Assembly: GCA_944320495.1 (NCBI GenBank)
Contig: CALUHR010000005.1
Span: 1-64,000, forward strand
Reading direction: 5' to 3'
Source of the DNA: Candidatus Methanomethylophilaceae archaeon
Lineage (GTDB): Archaea; Thermoplasmatota; Thermoplasmata; Methanomassiliicoccales; Methanomethylophilaceae
Length of the DNA stretch: 64,000 bases
How positions within the stretch are numbered: position 1 is the first letter of the stretch; each line of letters opens with the position of its first letter. Shown one piece after another: positions 25,671-37,916 of this stretch. The translations under genes and the position numbers were made by a program. The notes beneath the pieces are model-generated. The model was not told the DNA's origin and made no database searches. It was given only the letters and a program-made list of their open reading frames with translations.

Positions 25671-27218
25671 ATGTCCTTCGTCTCTCACCCGCGCATCGCC
25701 CCCGACAGGGTCGAGGAGAGGGGATACCAGACCCGCATGGTGGAGCAGTGCGTCCGCGCGAACACGCTCCTGATCCTCCCGACGGGGCTGGGCAAGACCG
25801 TCATCGCCGTCCGCGTGGCGGCGGAGTTCCTGGACAGGGGCAGGGTCCTCATGATGGCGCCCACCAAGCCGCTGGTGGAGCAGCACATGGAGGCGTTCTC
25901 GTCCCTCCTGAAGGATGCCAGGGTCTCCATGCTGAGCGGCATGACCCGCGACACGAAGCGCGCGGAGATAGTGGAGTCGTCGGACGTCGTCGTATCGACG
26001 CCGCAGACCGTCCAGAACGACCTGGAGGCCGGCAGGTACGACCTGTCCGGGTTCTCGCTTGTGATCTACGACGAGGCGCACCGCGGACGCGGTGATTACG
26101 CCTACGTGGGCGTCGCCGGGTTCGTCAGGAGAGGCACGAGATGCGTCGGCATGACCGCCTCGCCGGGGAGCAGCATCGACCGCATCGAGGAGGTGTGCGT
26201 GAACCTCAACCTCAGACGGATCGACATGCGCACGGAGTACGATCCCGACGTCTCACCCTTCGTCCACGACACGTACATCAACAGGATCGAGGTGGACCTG
26301 CCACAGGACATCAGGGACGTCTCCGCCCTCCTCAAGGTTATGCTGGATCACTACTACTCGGAGCTCTGCAGCCTGGGTGCGGCGAGCCCCCGCGTCCAGC
26401 CGTCCAAGGGCTATCTCCTGAACGTGGGCAGGGACCTGCAGGCGCAGGCCGAGAGACCTGGTTCCAGCGGGGTCGTCTTCCGCTCCCTCAGCGTCAACAA
26501 GACCTGCATCCAGCTCCTGGAGGCCGTGAACAAGGTGGAGTCCGAGGGCATGACGGTCCTGAGGAGCTACCTGGACCGCCTCGAGGCGGAGGCGGCGCAG
26601 GAGCGCGGCGGGAAGGCGGCACAGGCGATCGTCCGCAGGCAGGAGTACGCCGCCGTGAGGACCATACTGTCGAAGACCAACGTGGAGCATCCCAAGGTCT
26701 CCCGCGTGATGTCCCTGGTGAGCAGGGCCATCTCCGCCGACCCCCGGTCCAAGGTCCTCGTGTTCGCGCAGTTCAGGGACACGTGCGAGATGCTGGTGTC
26801 CAAGATATCGGGAATCCCCGGCGCGAGGGTCAGCATGCTCATAGGGCAGTCCAAGGGCGGTCTGAAGCAGAGGGAGCAGGTCTCCCTCCTCGACGGATTC
26901 AGGCGCGGGGACTCGAACGTCCTGGTGTCCACGTCGGTGGGCGAGGAGGGGCTGGACATATCCAACACGGACGCGGTCGTATTCTACGAGCCGGTCCCGT
27001 CCGAGATCCGCACCATACAGCGCCGCGGGAGGACGGGGAGGAAGAGCGACGGCGAGGTCTACATGCTCATAGCCAGGGGCACCGTGGACGAGGCCTTCGA
27101 GAGGTCCAGCCTGCGCAAGGAGCAGGAGATGCGCGAGAACCTGGAGATGCTGAGCGAGAGGCTGAGCCGCGGGGAGTCCCTCGGCGACGGCGGACAGACC
27201 AGGCTCGACGGGTACCGA
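25671..27218 (+). CDS. Hef-type superfamily 2 helicase without nuclease domain
   Basis: This 515-residue helicase matches the helicase part of archaeal Hef/FANCM: motif I ILPTGLGKT, DEAH box IYDEAHRGRGDYAY, motif III GMTASPG, motif V VGEEGLDIS and motif VI IQRRGRTGR. The XPF nuclease half of Hef is absent. It should act on stalled forks. The chain ends GQTRLDGY, a PCNA-binding (PIP)-like motif that is normally C-terminal, and the next codon is CGA (27216-27218). Under the standard code the frame runs 36 residues more to 27326, overlapping the ligase start by 67 nt. I take CGA as the end. Confidence 0.9.
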
Positions 27219-27259
27219 CGGACCGATTCCCTTAAGATTGCCCCGACGATGGACGGCGC

Positions 27260-29038
<1,779 letters not shown>

Positions 29039-29080
29039 GCGTACGTAGCACATTTAAATATAGAACTCGAATCCGAGGTT

Positions 29081-29303
29081 GCCGGAGACGGCACAGGATG
29101 GGAAAAAGATGGAGAGCGAAGAGATGAACCCCTGCACAGCGGCTGAGACCCCCGTGAGGGACGGGGAACCCTCCCAGTCATCCGAGACTCACTGGGACGG
29201 CAGCGGAGACTGAGCGCCCGCGGCCATGCCGCGGAAACCCAGCGAGCCGGCGTGCCATCACCGGGAGCCGCTCCTGGGGCCAAAACCCGATTCGTAGGTT
29301 TTT
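29081..29303 (+). ncRNA. Candidate structured non-coding RNA (unknown family)
   Basis: A TATA box (TTTAAATA, 29053-29060) precedes about 220 nt with no open frame, and a T5 run (29299-29303) ends it. Visible helices are GCCG-GAGA-CGGC with a GNRA loop, CCCCGT/ACGGGG whose loop GAGGG can pair with the following CCCTC (an H-type pseudoknot), CCCAGT/ACTGGG, CCGCGGC/GCCGCGG, and GAGCCGG with CCGG..GCTC. I cannot match it to RNase P, SRP, tRNA or a known riboswitch. The end T-run doubles as the rpoL TATA region. Confidence 0.5.
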
Positions 29304-29307
29304 ATAT
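29299..29307 (+). promoter_or_regulatory. TATA box of rpoL-truD
   Basis: TTTTTATAT lies 23-31 nt before the rpoL ATG, implying a leaderless transcript. Confidence 0.5.
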
Positions 29308-29329
29308 CAATTGGTGTTAGCCATCGCCC

Positions 29330-29584
29330 ATGGAAACATACCTTGTCGAGAAGACCGACGACACCGTCACCATCGGATTCAAGGAGGCCAACCTGACTCT
29401 CATCACGCCTCTTATGAAGAAGCTTGACGAGGACGAGGCAGTCGACATCGTCAGGTACATCGACACCCACCCCGAGCTCGACGACAGGAAGCTCTACGTC
29501 AAGGTCAACAGCGGAGACCCGCTAGAGGCCATCGCCAGGGCCTCCAGGGCCATGTCCGAGTACTTCTCCGGGATCAAAGAGTGA
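29330..29584 (+). CDS. rpoL: RNA polymerase subunit L
   Basis: An 84-residue archaeal Rpb11-like subunit that pairs with subunit D in RNA polymerase assembly. The family pattern is present as NLTLITPLMKKL (for the usual TLANLL block), DTHPELDDRKLYVKV (HP..g...l.i) and GDPLEAI near the end. Its TGA overlaps the truD start (GTGATC at 29580-29585). Confidence 0.88.
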   Translation: METYLVEKTDDTVTIGFKEANLTLITPLMKKLDEDEAVDIVRYIDTHPELDDRKLYVKVNSGDPLEAIARASRAMSEYFSGIKE

Positions 29585-30888
29585 TCACCCTGTACCGCGA
29601 GTGCCTCACCGCAGAGGCCGGCATCGGCATGCACAGATACCTGTGCGACACCGACGGGACCGGCGGACACCTCAAGACGCTTCCAGAGGACTTCATCGTC
29701 AGGGAGATCTCCGATCCCCCTCGCGAGAAGGAGGGCGGCGAGTTCACCATCGCCACCGTCACCAGCCGCAACTGGGAGACCAACCGCCTCGTGCGCATGC
29801 TGTCCCGCTCCATCGGGATGTCCCGCACCAGGATCGGGTTCGCGGGGACCAAGGACAAGCGCGCCGTCACGACGCAGCTCATGTCCTTCAGATGCCCGCC
29901 CGAGGACCTGGCCAAGATCAGCCTGAAGGATGTGGAGATCTCCGGGATCTACACCGGAAGCCGCGCCATACAGCTCGGCGACCTGATCGGCAACTCGTTC
30001 GAGATCACAGTCAGGGACTGCGCCATGCCCATGGCCGAGATCGAGGAGACCGTCAACGCGGACATCGACATCATCCGGAGGACCAAGGGCTTCCCCAACT
30101 ACTTCGGCGTGCAGAGGTTCGGGTCCGTCAGGCCCGTGACGCATCTGGTCGGCGAGAGGCTCGTCCGCGGCGACATAGAGGGCGCCGTCAGGACGTACAT
30201 CTGCCATACCACCCCCGAGGAGGATCCGGATCTCCAGGAGCTGCGCGGATCCCTCGAGGGATGCACCGATTGGGCCTCCGCCGCTTCCTCCATGCCAGAG
30301 AGCATGTCCTTCGAGCGGGTCCTCGCCCAGGCCCTCGCCGGCGGGGAGGACTGGAAGGGAGCGATCTCGGCCCTGCCGACGAACCTCCAGATGATGTTCG
30401 TCCATGCCTATCAGTCATACCTGTTCAACGAGATGCTGAGCGAGAGGATGGCCCGCGGGCTCCCATTGGACCGCCCGGTCGAGGGCGATGTCGTCATCCC
30501 GCTCTCCCAGGACGGCACCCCCAACCACGATGAGACGATCCTTACCACGTCCAGGAACATCGATCTGGTGGCGAGACAGGTCCGCGCGGGGAGGGCGTTC
30601 GTCACCATCGCCCTGTACGGATCGGAGAACATGCTCGCCGAGGGCGAACCCGGCGAGATCGAGAGGTCCATGGCAGAGCGCGAGAGGCTGAGCCCCGAGG
30701 ACTTCGTCATACCCGGACTGCCCAAGTGCTCCTCGAAGGGCGGCAGGAGGGAGATTCTCTGTCCCGTCGACGACCTCAAGGCATCCTTCGCCGAGGACAC
30801 CTATTCGATGAGCTTCTCCCTGCCCAAGGGGAACTACGCCACCTGCCTGATGCGCGAGTTCATGAAGTCCGAGATGCGGGACTACCGA
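29581..30888 (+). CDS. truD: tRNA pseudouridine synthase TruD/Pus7
   Basis: A 435-residue TruD-family pseudouridine synthase (position 13 of tRNA in archaea). The family blocks are FAGTKDKRAVTTQ with the catalytic Asp in KDKR, FPNYFGVQRFGS, MFVHAYQSYLFN and the C-terminal SFSLPKGNYATCLMREFM. Family members end within a few residues of that last block. Here the chain reaches MRDY and the next codon is CGA (30886-30888), inside CGATCG shared with the convergent TPR gene. Under the standard code the frame would run 113 residues into antisense of that gene, to 31230. GTG 29581 overlaps the rpoL stop. Confidence 0.9.
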
Positions 30889-30891
30889 TCG
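30886..30891. other. CGATCG tail-to-tail junction, truD/TPR
   Basis: The palindrome places an in-frame CGA as the codon after the expected last residue of both convergent genes: plus strand 30886-30888 (TruD codon 436), minus strand 30891-30889 (TPR codon 1148). TGATCA in the same place would stop both. Both frames otherwise stay open for hundreds of bases. Confidence 0.7.
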
Positions 30892-33800
30892 GACGATCAT
30901 CGACTTCACGGAAGCGGCCTCGTAGACGCCGAGACCGCACTGGCTGATTATCTCGTAGACGGTCATCCCCTTGGGGAGACCCATTGCGATCCGGGACAGA
31001 TGGCCGTCCTCATCCGCCGCCGGCGAGGACATCGCCGCGCGAATGTACGCCACCATCCCCTTGGCGGAGTCCGCGTCCCTGAAACCACCTGCAACGAACA
31101 CCTTCTCCAGCGGGAGCACGGGCTTGCCCTCGAGGTCCTTCCATCCGATCTTGATGACGATCTCGCCCGACTTGGCCTCCATCGCTTCGAAGTCCGGATA
31201 CGAGGGCCCTACGGGCCCGATGTCCTGTAGCTCCGAGAGATATCCGGAGACCTGCTCCGCGGTCTCCTTGTCGAGGCCCAGGGCGTCCAGTATGTCCGGG
31301 TCGTCGCAGGAGGTCCTTGTCGTATACGCCCTGCGGAGGGCCTTCTCCGCGTAGCGCTTGACCGCATCGCTGTATCCCCTCCTCCGCCCGCTGATGAGCT
31401 CCTCCGCCTCTTCCCGATGGCCCGCGGCCTCGAGGATCCGAGCCAGCGGGACCTTGCAGTCGTCCGGGGCACCTCCGCGGTCGGACATCGCATGGAATGC
31501 GGACATGATCATCTCGTCGTCACCGCGGTCCCTGCCGATCTGGGCCTTCAGCAGCATGGCCGAGTACCTTCCTGGATCCCTGCGCAGGATGCGCGAGACC
31601 GTGCCGGTGGCGCCTGTGAGGTTACCGGACGCCATCTGCTGCCTCGCCAGGGCCTCGGCGGTGCCGAGATCCTCCGGATCGAGGGACACCGCACGGGAGT
31701 AGCTGGTGGCGGCCCTGCCGGATTCCCCCATGGCCTCCAGCACGCGCCCCTTGAGGATGTGGACCTCCGGCGTGTCGAGCCCGGCGGCGATCGCCGCATC
31801 GGCTTCGTGTAACGCGCCACCGAGATTCCCCTTGGCCTCCCTCGACAGCCCCATGACCAGATGGAGCCCGGGATGACCTGGGTTCCGCCTCATGGCGTTC
31901 TCCACTAGGAACCCGGCGCCGTCGGGATCCCCGGTGGCCAGGGCGACCCTTGCCTTCTGGCAGTTGATATCCGGATCGTTCGGCATCACAGCGAGGGCGC
32001 GGTCTGCCATCCTCATGGCCCCCTTGAGATCACCCGCCTCCAGCAGCGAGGCGGACATCGCCATCAGGGCGCCCACGTCCTCCTTAGGCCTCTCGGGCTC
32101 CGGCTCCGGGACCTCCTCCCGAGGGCCGACGGCCCCGGAGGCCATCCTCTCCCTCTCCTCTGATATCATCCTGGAATCCGGGAGCCTCGCGGCGGCCTCG
32201 TCGAGCGATGCGATCGCCGCCTCCCTGTCCCCCTTGGACAGGAGCATGCGCGCGAGCCTCACAGCCGCGGTCTCGGAGGCCTCCACGGCCTGACGGGCCC
32301 TGAGCACCTCGGCCGCGACCGCGGTGTCACCGGATGCGGCGAGTATGTCAGCCTCGATGTCCATGATGCGCACCTCGGCCGGCAAGGCTATCCTGGCCTG
32401 ATCGATGAAATACAGCGCCTCGGCGTTCCTGCCCGCCGATGCAAGTATCTTCGACTTGCGGACGAGGGCCGCGGTGCACGACGGGTCCAGCTCCAGCGCC
32501 CTGTTGAGCGACTCTATGGCCCCGTAACGGTCCCCCATCCTCTCCTGAACGGCGGATTTCGATATCCAGAACTGGGACTCCCCCTGATCCAGGAGGAGGG
32601 CCCTGTTGTAGGCCGCCTCCGCCGACTCCAGGTCCTCGCGGGCCTCGTCCGCCATCCCCTTGGAATGCCAGAGAACGGGGTTGTGCGGGTCCATCGCGGC
32701 CGCCTCGGAGAACGTCACGGACGCCCTCAGGTACTCGCCTGTCTGATATTCGGCGTTGCCCCTCAGCCTCCTGAGCATCGGATCCCTCGGATACTGCCTG
32801 CAGATGGGGTCCGCCATGGACACCGCCTCGCGGGACATCCCGCAGGACAGCATCTCGGACAGGACCACGATGGCCCTCTCGCGGGAGCCGTCGTCCCTCA
32901 GGACGCCCGCGAACATGTCCGCCGCTTTCTGGCGGTCCCCCTGCCCGCAGGTGGCGACGGCCAGGACCGTCCTCGTCGCCAGGTCCGACGGATCGGCCTG
33001 CAGGAGCGAGCGGCACGCGTCGGCCGCCCCGGCGTAGTCCCCAGTTGACATGTGCAGGTCGCGCATCAGCCCCAGGGCGTCCGAGTTGGTCGGATCGGCC
33101 TGCAGGATGCGGGAGCATTCGCGCTCCGCCGACTCCGGACGGTCCATCAGGTACAGGACACGGGCCAGCTGGGCACGGGCGGTATTGCTCTCCCCGTCCC
33201 TGCGGACTGCCCTGACGGCCGCGCTGCGCGCAGAGAGGTAGTCCCCGGAGCGCATCAGCATGATCGATCTCATCGTCAGGGTGACCGAGTCGTCGCCCAC
33301 GTACATCGAGTATCTGTCGAGTATCGTCTCGGCCTCCCCGTCCATGCCCCTCTGGAGCAGGAACCTGACGGCCGACACGTGATCCTCCGAATCGCTGAAC
33401 TCGCTGTCGAGCATCGCGCGGAGCGCGTTCATCATCTCGATGCGGTCCCCGGCGAGCGTCCTGGCCTTCACCGTGTCCGACAGGACGCGCCTGGAATGCC
33501 CGTCCGCCCTGGACAGCAGGTCGAGCGCACGGGTCGGGTCTCCCAGGCCGATGGCGGCCTCCGCGGCCTCTACGAACACGAATGGCGGTGGCTCCATGGA
33601 GGCCAGCTCCGAGTACACCATGGAGGCCGAGTGCCAGTCCTTCTCGTCCATGGATATGCGCGCCGATGCCAGCAGGAACTCGGGATCCCTCTCCTCGTAC
33701 CACCTGCTGCCCACCAGGGTGCGGGTGGCGGAGTCCCTCCTGCCGGAGAACCAGTCGCGGTAGATCCCGAACAGCTCCTGTACCCTGCCATCCCCCGGCG

Positions 33801-34332
33801 GGTTGGACGGGCGCTCGCCCTCCAGCACCGCCTGGATGTTCTCGCGTATCGACCAGTCGCCCTCTGGATCGGCCTCCCTCAGTATGGCATAGGCATCCCT
33901 GCACTCCGGCCCGTATCCGTACGCACGGCCGGCGGCGACGGCGGCACCCTTGGTGTCCCCGCGGGCCATGCATATCGTGGCCTCCGCCAGGGATCTCATG
34001 ACCATCTCCCCCGAGTCGGCCGACATGGCGAGGACCTCCTCCGCCCCGTCTGGATCGCCGGCCTCGAGGAGCACCTCCGATGCGCGAACAGACGGCATGC
34101 AGTCCGTGGCGCGGGAGCGGGAGACAATCCCCTTCATGATCTCCTTGTCGGTGATGCCCTCCTCCGCCAGCGCATCGATGAGCATGACCAGGACCTGTGA
34201 GTTGACCGTGTCCTCGTAGTTCGCCACCTCCGCCGCGAGGGCCGCCGGCCCGCCCTTCGAGAACGTCCTGCCCTCCAGGGACTTCCAGACGCGATAATCG
34301 AACGGGCTCTGTAGGACGGGGTGGCCTGACAT
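30889..34332 (-). CDS. Very large TPR-repeat protein
   Basis: A 1147-residue soluble protein built mostly of tetratricopeptide-like helix pairs from about residue 60 to 960 (for example DYAGAADACRSLLQADPSD, ALYFIDQARIALPAEVRI). A proline/glutamate-rich linker EVPEPEPERPKEDVG sits near residue 705. A separate C-terminal region of about 150 residues (VGPSYPDFEAMEAKSGEIVI, VFVAGGFRDADSAKGMVAYI) ends MTVYEIISQCGLGVYEAASV KSMIV. There is no signal peptide. CGA at 30891-30889 follows; the standard-code frame continues 158 residues into antisense of truD, to 30415. I found no other in-frame CGA in all 1147 codons. It is likely a scaffold; the partner is unknown. Confidence 0.8.
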
Positions 34333-34426
34333 GATGGCCGTATGCTGGTGTGTCTATGTAAAAGGTTTCAAGTGGTCTCCGGAGGACCACTATTGTTATA
34401 TATGACGACTAAATTGGGGATTTCAG

Positions 34427-34499
34427 GCAGCTGTGATCTAGCTGGTTAGGATCTGAGCCTTCCAAGCTCATTGCCCGGGTTCGAATCCCGGCGGCTGCA
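34427..34499 (+). tRNA. tRNA-Gly (anticodon TCC)
   Basis: A full cloverleaf: acceptor GCAGCTG (34427-34433) pairs with CGGCTGC (34492-34498) with one U-G pair, discriminator A499. The anticodon arm is TGAGC-CTTCCAA-GCTCA with anticodon TCC, and the T arm contains GGTTCGAATCC. There is no intron and CCA is not encoded. A TTATATATG TATA element lies at 34396-34404. Confidence 0.95.
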
Positions 34500-35156
34500 C
34501 TCATCCCTTCTATCATCGATTTCTTGAAAACGCAAGCTCCGAATCCCCTCGCGTATCATCGGATCTTCATAGCTTTCGCCACCGCAACCCGAATTTCCGG
34601 ACGTTTCCGGCACCGTTCCTTGATCTTCGTTATCGTTGCCAATGAGGGATACATAGAGACAATCCGGAATCATCCGATCCTCTTCATGAAGAGGATGATG
34701 AAGAGGATTAGGACCTGACGGCATACGGTTACAGACATTCGCCCCGAAGGCTATTGAAGGCAGAATCAGCCGTTCCTCTGATGCTCACCCATCTGGATGG
34801 GAGAGGTTCAATGAAATTTCGACTTATCCTGAATTCCCGGCATGTGGAAGTAAAACATGCCGGGAATTCAGGTTAAGTTAATTCAGAAACCTTGTACTAG
34901 GATGGATCGGACCACCAGGATCCTTATCCACGGGAGGGGGTGGGATGCAGCATCAGACGATCCCGAACATCATGGCGTTCGATGCCCGTATCGGGATGTA
35001 TTATTAGATTGCTATCTCCCGACACCCCGATTACAAACCGATTGTTCTGCCATTATTCCGTCTTTCTTTCCGTTACGGTACGGGACGGAGGCGTTCTGGC
35101 CTCCTCCTTAACCATCCTTAAATAATCACCAATCGTGGAAATCACGGTGACCGACT
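34500..35156. other. AT-richer intergenic region of 0.65 kb
   Basis: No convincing gene. The stretch is clearly more AT-rich than the neighbouring genes. It contains a perfect 18-bp inverted repeat (34828-34872), purine repeats near 34685-34712 and the promoter of the next gene (CCTTAAATAATC near 35117). It separates tRNA-Gly from a surface-protein region with different base use, which would fit an integration boundary, but I see no duplicated tRNA 3' end. Confidence 0.4.
34828..34872. repeat. Perfect 18-bp inverted repeat
   Basis: CCTGAATTCCCGGCATGT (34828-34845) is matched exactly by ACATGCCGGGAATTCAGG (34855-34872), with a 9-nt loop GGAAGTAAA. After one mismatch the arms extend by CTTA/TAAG. 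It is not adjacent to a gene end: 330 nt after tRNA-Gly and 285 nt before the surface-protein gene. Confidence 0.7.
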
Positions 35157-37916
35157 GTGTCCGCCCCCACGCCGAAGCGCATTGCTTTACTCGTTACCGC
35201 ACTCATGGTCGTCTCAGCCGTCGCTCTGATCCTATCTGCCTCCGACTACGAGGGACAGGACGGAGCGGAGACCACGGAAGATCCGGTGACTGAGGTATGG
35301 ACGGATGCCAAAGCCGTGATATTCGATTCCTCGAACTCTTCAGCTACCAAGACATACTATACCTCGATACAGGGGGCAATCGACACAGTCATCGAAGCCG
35401 TCGAAACGGATGCCGAGACGACCTGGAAATGGACGATCTACGTCAAGGCCCAGACCATCGATACGACCGTCAATGTGCCTTACCAAAGCAGCACCTCATC
35501 ACACCCTGCCAACAGCCCCGGCCTCGTGGAGATCACTCTGAAGGGGATATCGGGCGATATCGAACCTGCAGAGGAACCGACAAACTCTGAAACTGTAACA
35601 TTGTCCAAATCGCAGCATCTCGAAAGCCCGATGTTCCATGTCGAAGGCAGATTGATAATAGAGGGCATCGAGATAGTAGGTGATGATCAATCCACCGATT
35701 CTAGCTGCGCCATAGAGGTCGTCGGCACCAATCCGCATATTCGCAACGCCGAACTCTTCCTTGCAGGGACATCGATCACCGGATACAACGGAGTGGCTAT
35801 CGATGTCAGTGGCGGCAACGTGACCGTGGATGCATCCAGCACCCTGGATTCCACCATTTCGTCTGAGGGCGAGGGCATCATCACCGCCAGGACCTCCAGC
35901 GTCAGTGTGTATGGAAGCGTCTTTGATCCAAAAGACGGAGACGGATATCACATCCTCGCAAAGTATGATGATGTGATTGGAAGCAACGGCGGAGCCGGAC
36001 TGATGGTGTATGTCAACGGTATGGAGCAGGCGGATCGGATCAACATCTGCCTCGAGGATCGGACGGACTTGAAGGAATACACGCATCTGACCATCGAATA
36101 CGAGGGCGACGTGCCCCAGGACTATGCTGGATCCGAACTCATCGACATCACATTGAACAATGATGATCTGGAAAGCGGATTCACACTGGGTCAACGGATA
36201 ATAGACGCCTCCGATCTGGGGATGGACGTCGTCAGTCCTCACGACAGCCTGGGTATGGATGGCCGTTATCAGTACTATCTAGTCACACCGATCGTAGGGG
36301 ATCTATCCACCTTCGTCGTCAAGAGTGATGGGGAGCCCGTCGCCAATGAGCTCGTAATCCTCTCAAGAACCACACAAGGCCCCGTCTTCGCCGGGATAAC
36401 CGATGAGAACGGCATCCTTGCCCATGACGTTCTGGACGGGATGTACAATCTGCAGATAGGGTATAGGTCGCGCGGTTCCATCGCGGTGTCCAGTGCTACC
36501 ACGGAGATAGAATCCGACAATAATGGTACACCACCCGTCACGGGAGACGTGAACCTGTATATCTGGAGCATAGATGCGACGGCCCTGATTGAGGAGGTTA
36601 ACATCTCTGCAAATGGAGTACACTCATCAGATAACCAGATAGAACAGTTCTACAGCCATCTGTCGACCGAACAGGACCTTCTCAGGTTTATTGACATAAC
36701 GGGGCTACCGGGTGGAACCTCCATGGTCTTCTCCCTGGAGTTCCCCTCGACAGACCTCGATGACAATCATATCATCGTATTCCGCGAGCACGATGGTCAG
36801 ATAACCCAGCTGCAGAACGGTGACCCGCACTCGTCCAGCGGGGAATGCTTCGTGGTAGAGACCGTCGGTGAGAATGTCTATGTCACGATAAGGGCCGAGC
36901 AGTTCTCCATATTCGCCCTGGGATCCGAATCGCCTGCACCGGAGCCCGAACCGGAACCAGAATACACGACGGTCACCGCCGCCCTCGAGAACAGGATGGT
37001 CCGTATATCCGTGGGCCCGGAGAGCTACAAGGAGTACTGCATCCGTGACACCGACGGGAACATCCTCCTGGGATGGGCGTCCGGCGCTTCCGGCCTCATC
37101 ATACGGTTCGACCCCCTCCCACCCGGTGCGGAGTACAGGGTCATGGGACGCCACATCGGCACGACCGCCGAGATACTCGAGGCGACGATTGTAGCGCCGA
37201 AGGATCCTGCGATTGATGTGGTCTCGGCCGGCGTGGACAGTGTCACGCTCGCATCGGAGGAGATGGTCGAGTACAGACTGCTCCTGGGGGACGGCACCCC
37301 GGTAGGGGACTGGATCTCCGGCGACGGGGCCGCCAAGACATGGGCGGACCTCGACCCCACACTGGACTACTACGCCGAGGCCACCTCCACGTCGGACGGC
37401 ATGACGCTGTCCGCCGGACCCGTGCTCGTCAAGAACGGGACCATCGGCGAGATATCCGGCCTCATTAGGCACGGCGGCATGTATCTGGTCGTGACGGGCC
37501 TGGAGCAGGGATGGATCTGCGAGACGGACGCCACCATATACTGCTCCACAGGGTCGTCCCTGACCATCGGACCGCTCTCCCCCGGCACCGTGACCGTCAC
37601 GTTCGTCAGCCCGGACGGGGAGGAGGGGCGCAGCGTGGAGGTCATCGTCCCGTCGATCCCGCAGGACGCGACGGACGATGCAGACACAGTCACCATCGCA
37701 GCCGAGGACGGCGTGATGTACATGCTGCGGGACCACACGGGCGCGACCGTGTCCGAGGGATGGATCGACGGCGAAGGGGAGCTCTCCTGGTCCGTGGACC
37801 CGTCCAGGGGGTACTTCGTCACAATGATCACCGGGAACAAGGACGGGACCGTGATGTTCCCGATGACCGAGATCAAGCGTCCGGCGGAGATGATCCCGCC
37901 GTCGGAGGGGACATGA
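35157..37916 (+). CDS. Large secreted/surface protein
   Basis: A 919-residue exported protein with an N-terminal hydrophobic segment (IALLVTALMVVSAVALILSA, residues 9-28). A beta-helix-like first part (about 50-280: IEGIEIVGDD, SGGNVTVDAS) and a carboxypeptidase-regulatory-like segment (VKSDGEPVANELVI) follow. The C-terminal half, after the linker PAPEPEPEPEY, consists of repeated beta-sandwich modules. There is no clear C-terminal anchor. Codon use up to about 36.9 kb is more AT-rich than the genome average, suggesting transfer or relaxed bias. GTG 35157 follows GGTGA. The stop overlaps the next gene's ATG (ATGA), and that gene may encode an anchoring partner. Confidence 0.75.
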   Translation: MSAPTPKRIALLVTALMVVSAVALILSASDYEGQDGAETTEDPVTEVWTDAKAVIFDSSNSSATKTYYTSIQGAIDTVIEAVETDAETTWKWTIYVKAQTIDTTVNVPYQSSTSSHPANSPGLVEITLKGISGDIEPAEEPTNSETVTLSKSQHLESPMFHVEGRLIIEGIEIVGDDQSTDSSCAIEVVGTNPHIRNAELFLAGTSITGYNGVAIDVSGGNVTVDASSTLDSTISSEGEGIITARTSSVSVYGSVFDPKDGDGYHILAKYDDVIGSNGGAGLMVYVNGMEQADRINICLEDRTDLKEYTHLTIEYEGDVPQDYAGSELIDITLNNDDLESGFTLGQRIIDASDLGMDVVSPHDSLGMDGRYQYYLVTPIVGDLSTFVVKSDGEPVANELVILSRTTQGPVFAGITDENGILAHDVLDGMYNLQIGYRSRGSIAVSSATTEIESDNNGTPPVTGDVNLYIWSIDATALIEEVNISANGVHSSDNQIEQFYSHLSTEQDLLRFIDITGLPGGTSMVFSLEFPSTDLDDNHIIVFREHDGQITQLQNGDPHSSSGECFVVETVGENVYVTIRAEQFSIFALGSESPAPEPEPEPEYTTVTAALENRMVRISVGPESYKEYCIRDTDGNILLGWASGASGLIIRFDPLPPGAEYRVMGRHIGTTAEILEATIVAPKDPAIDVVSAGVDSVTLASEEMVEYRLLLGDGTPVGDWISGDGAAKTWADLDPTLDYYAEATSTSDGMTLSAGPVLVKNGTIGEISGLIRHGGMYLVVTGLEQGWICETDATIYCSTGSSLTIGPLSPGTVTVTFVSPDGEEGRSVEVIVPSIPQDATDDADTVTIAAEDGVMYMLRDHTGATVSEGWIDGEGELSWSVDPSRGYFVTMITGNKDGTVMFPMTEIKRPAEMIPPSEGT

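Noticed and set aside
29130..29230. TPP riboswitch or C/D box RNA in the ligase-rpoL gap
   Set aside because: CTGAGA occurs, but the partner TPP blocks are missing, and the box C/D spacing is wrong; the next gene is rpoL, not thiamine-related.
30886..31230. 113-residue C-terminal extension of TruD as a real domain
   Set aside because: It is exact antisense of the TPR coding sequence with no TruD-family counterpart; better explained by loss or recoding of the stop.
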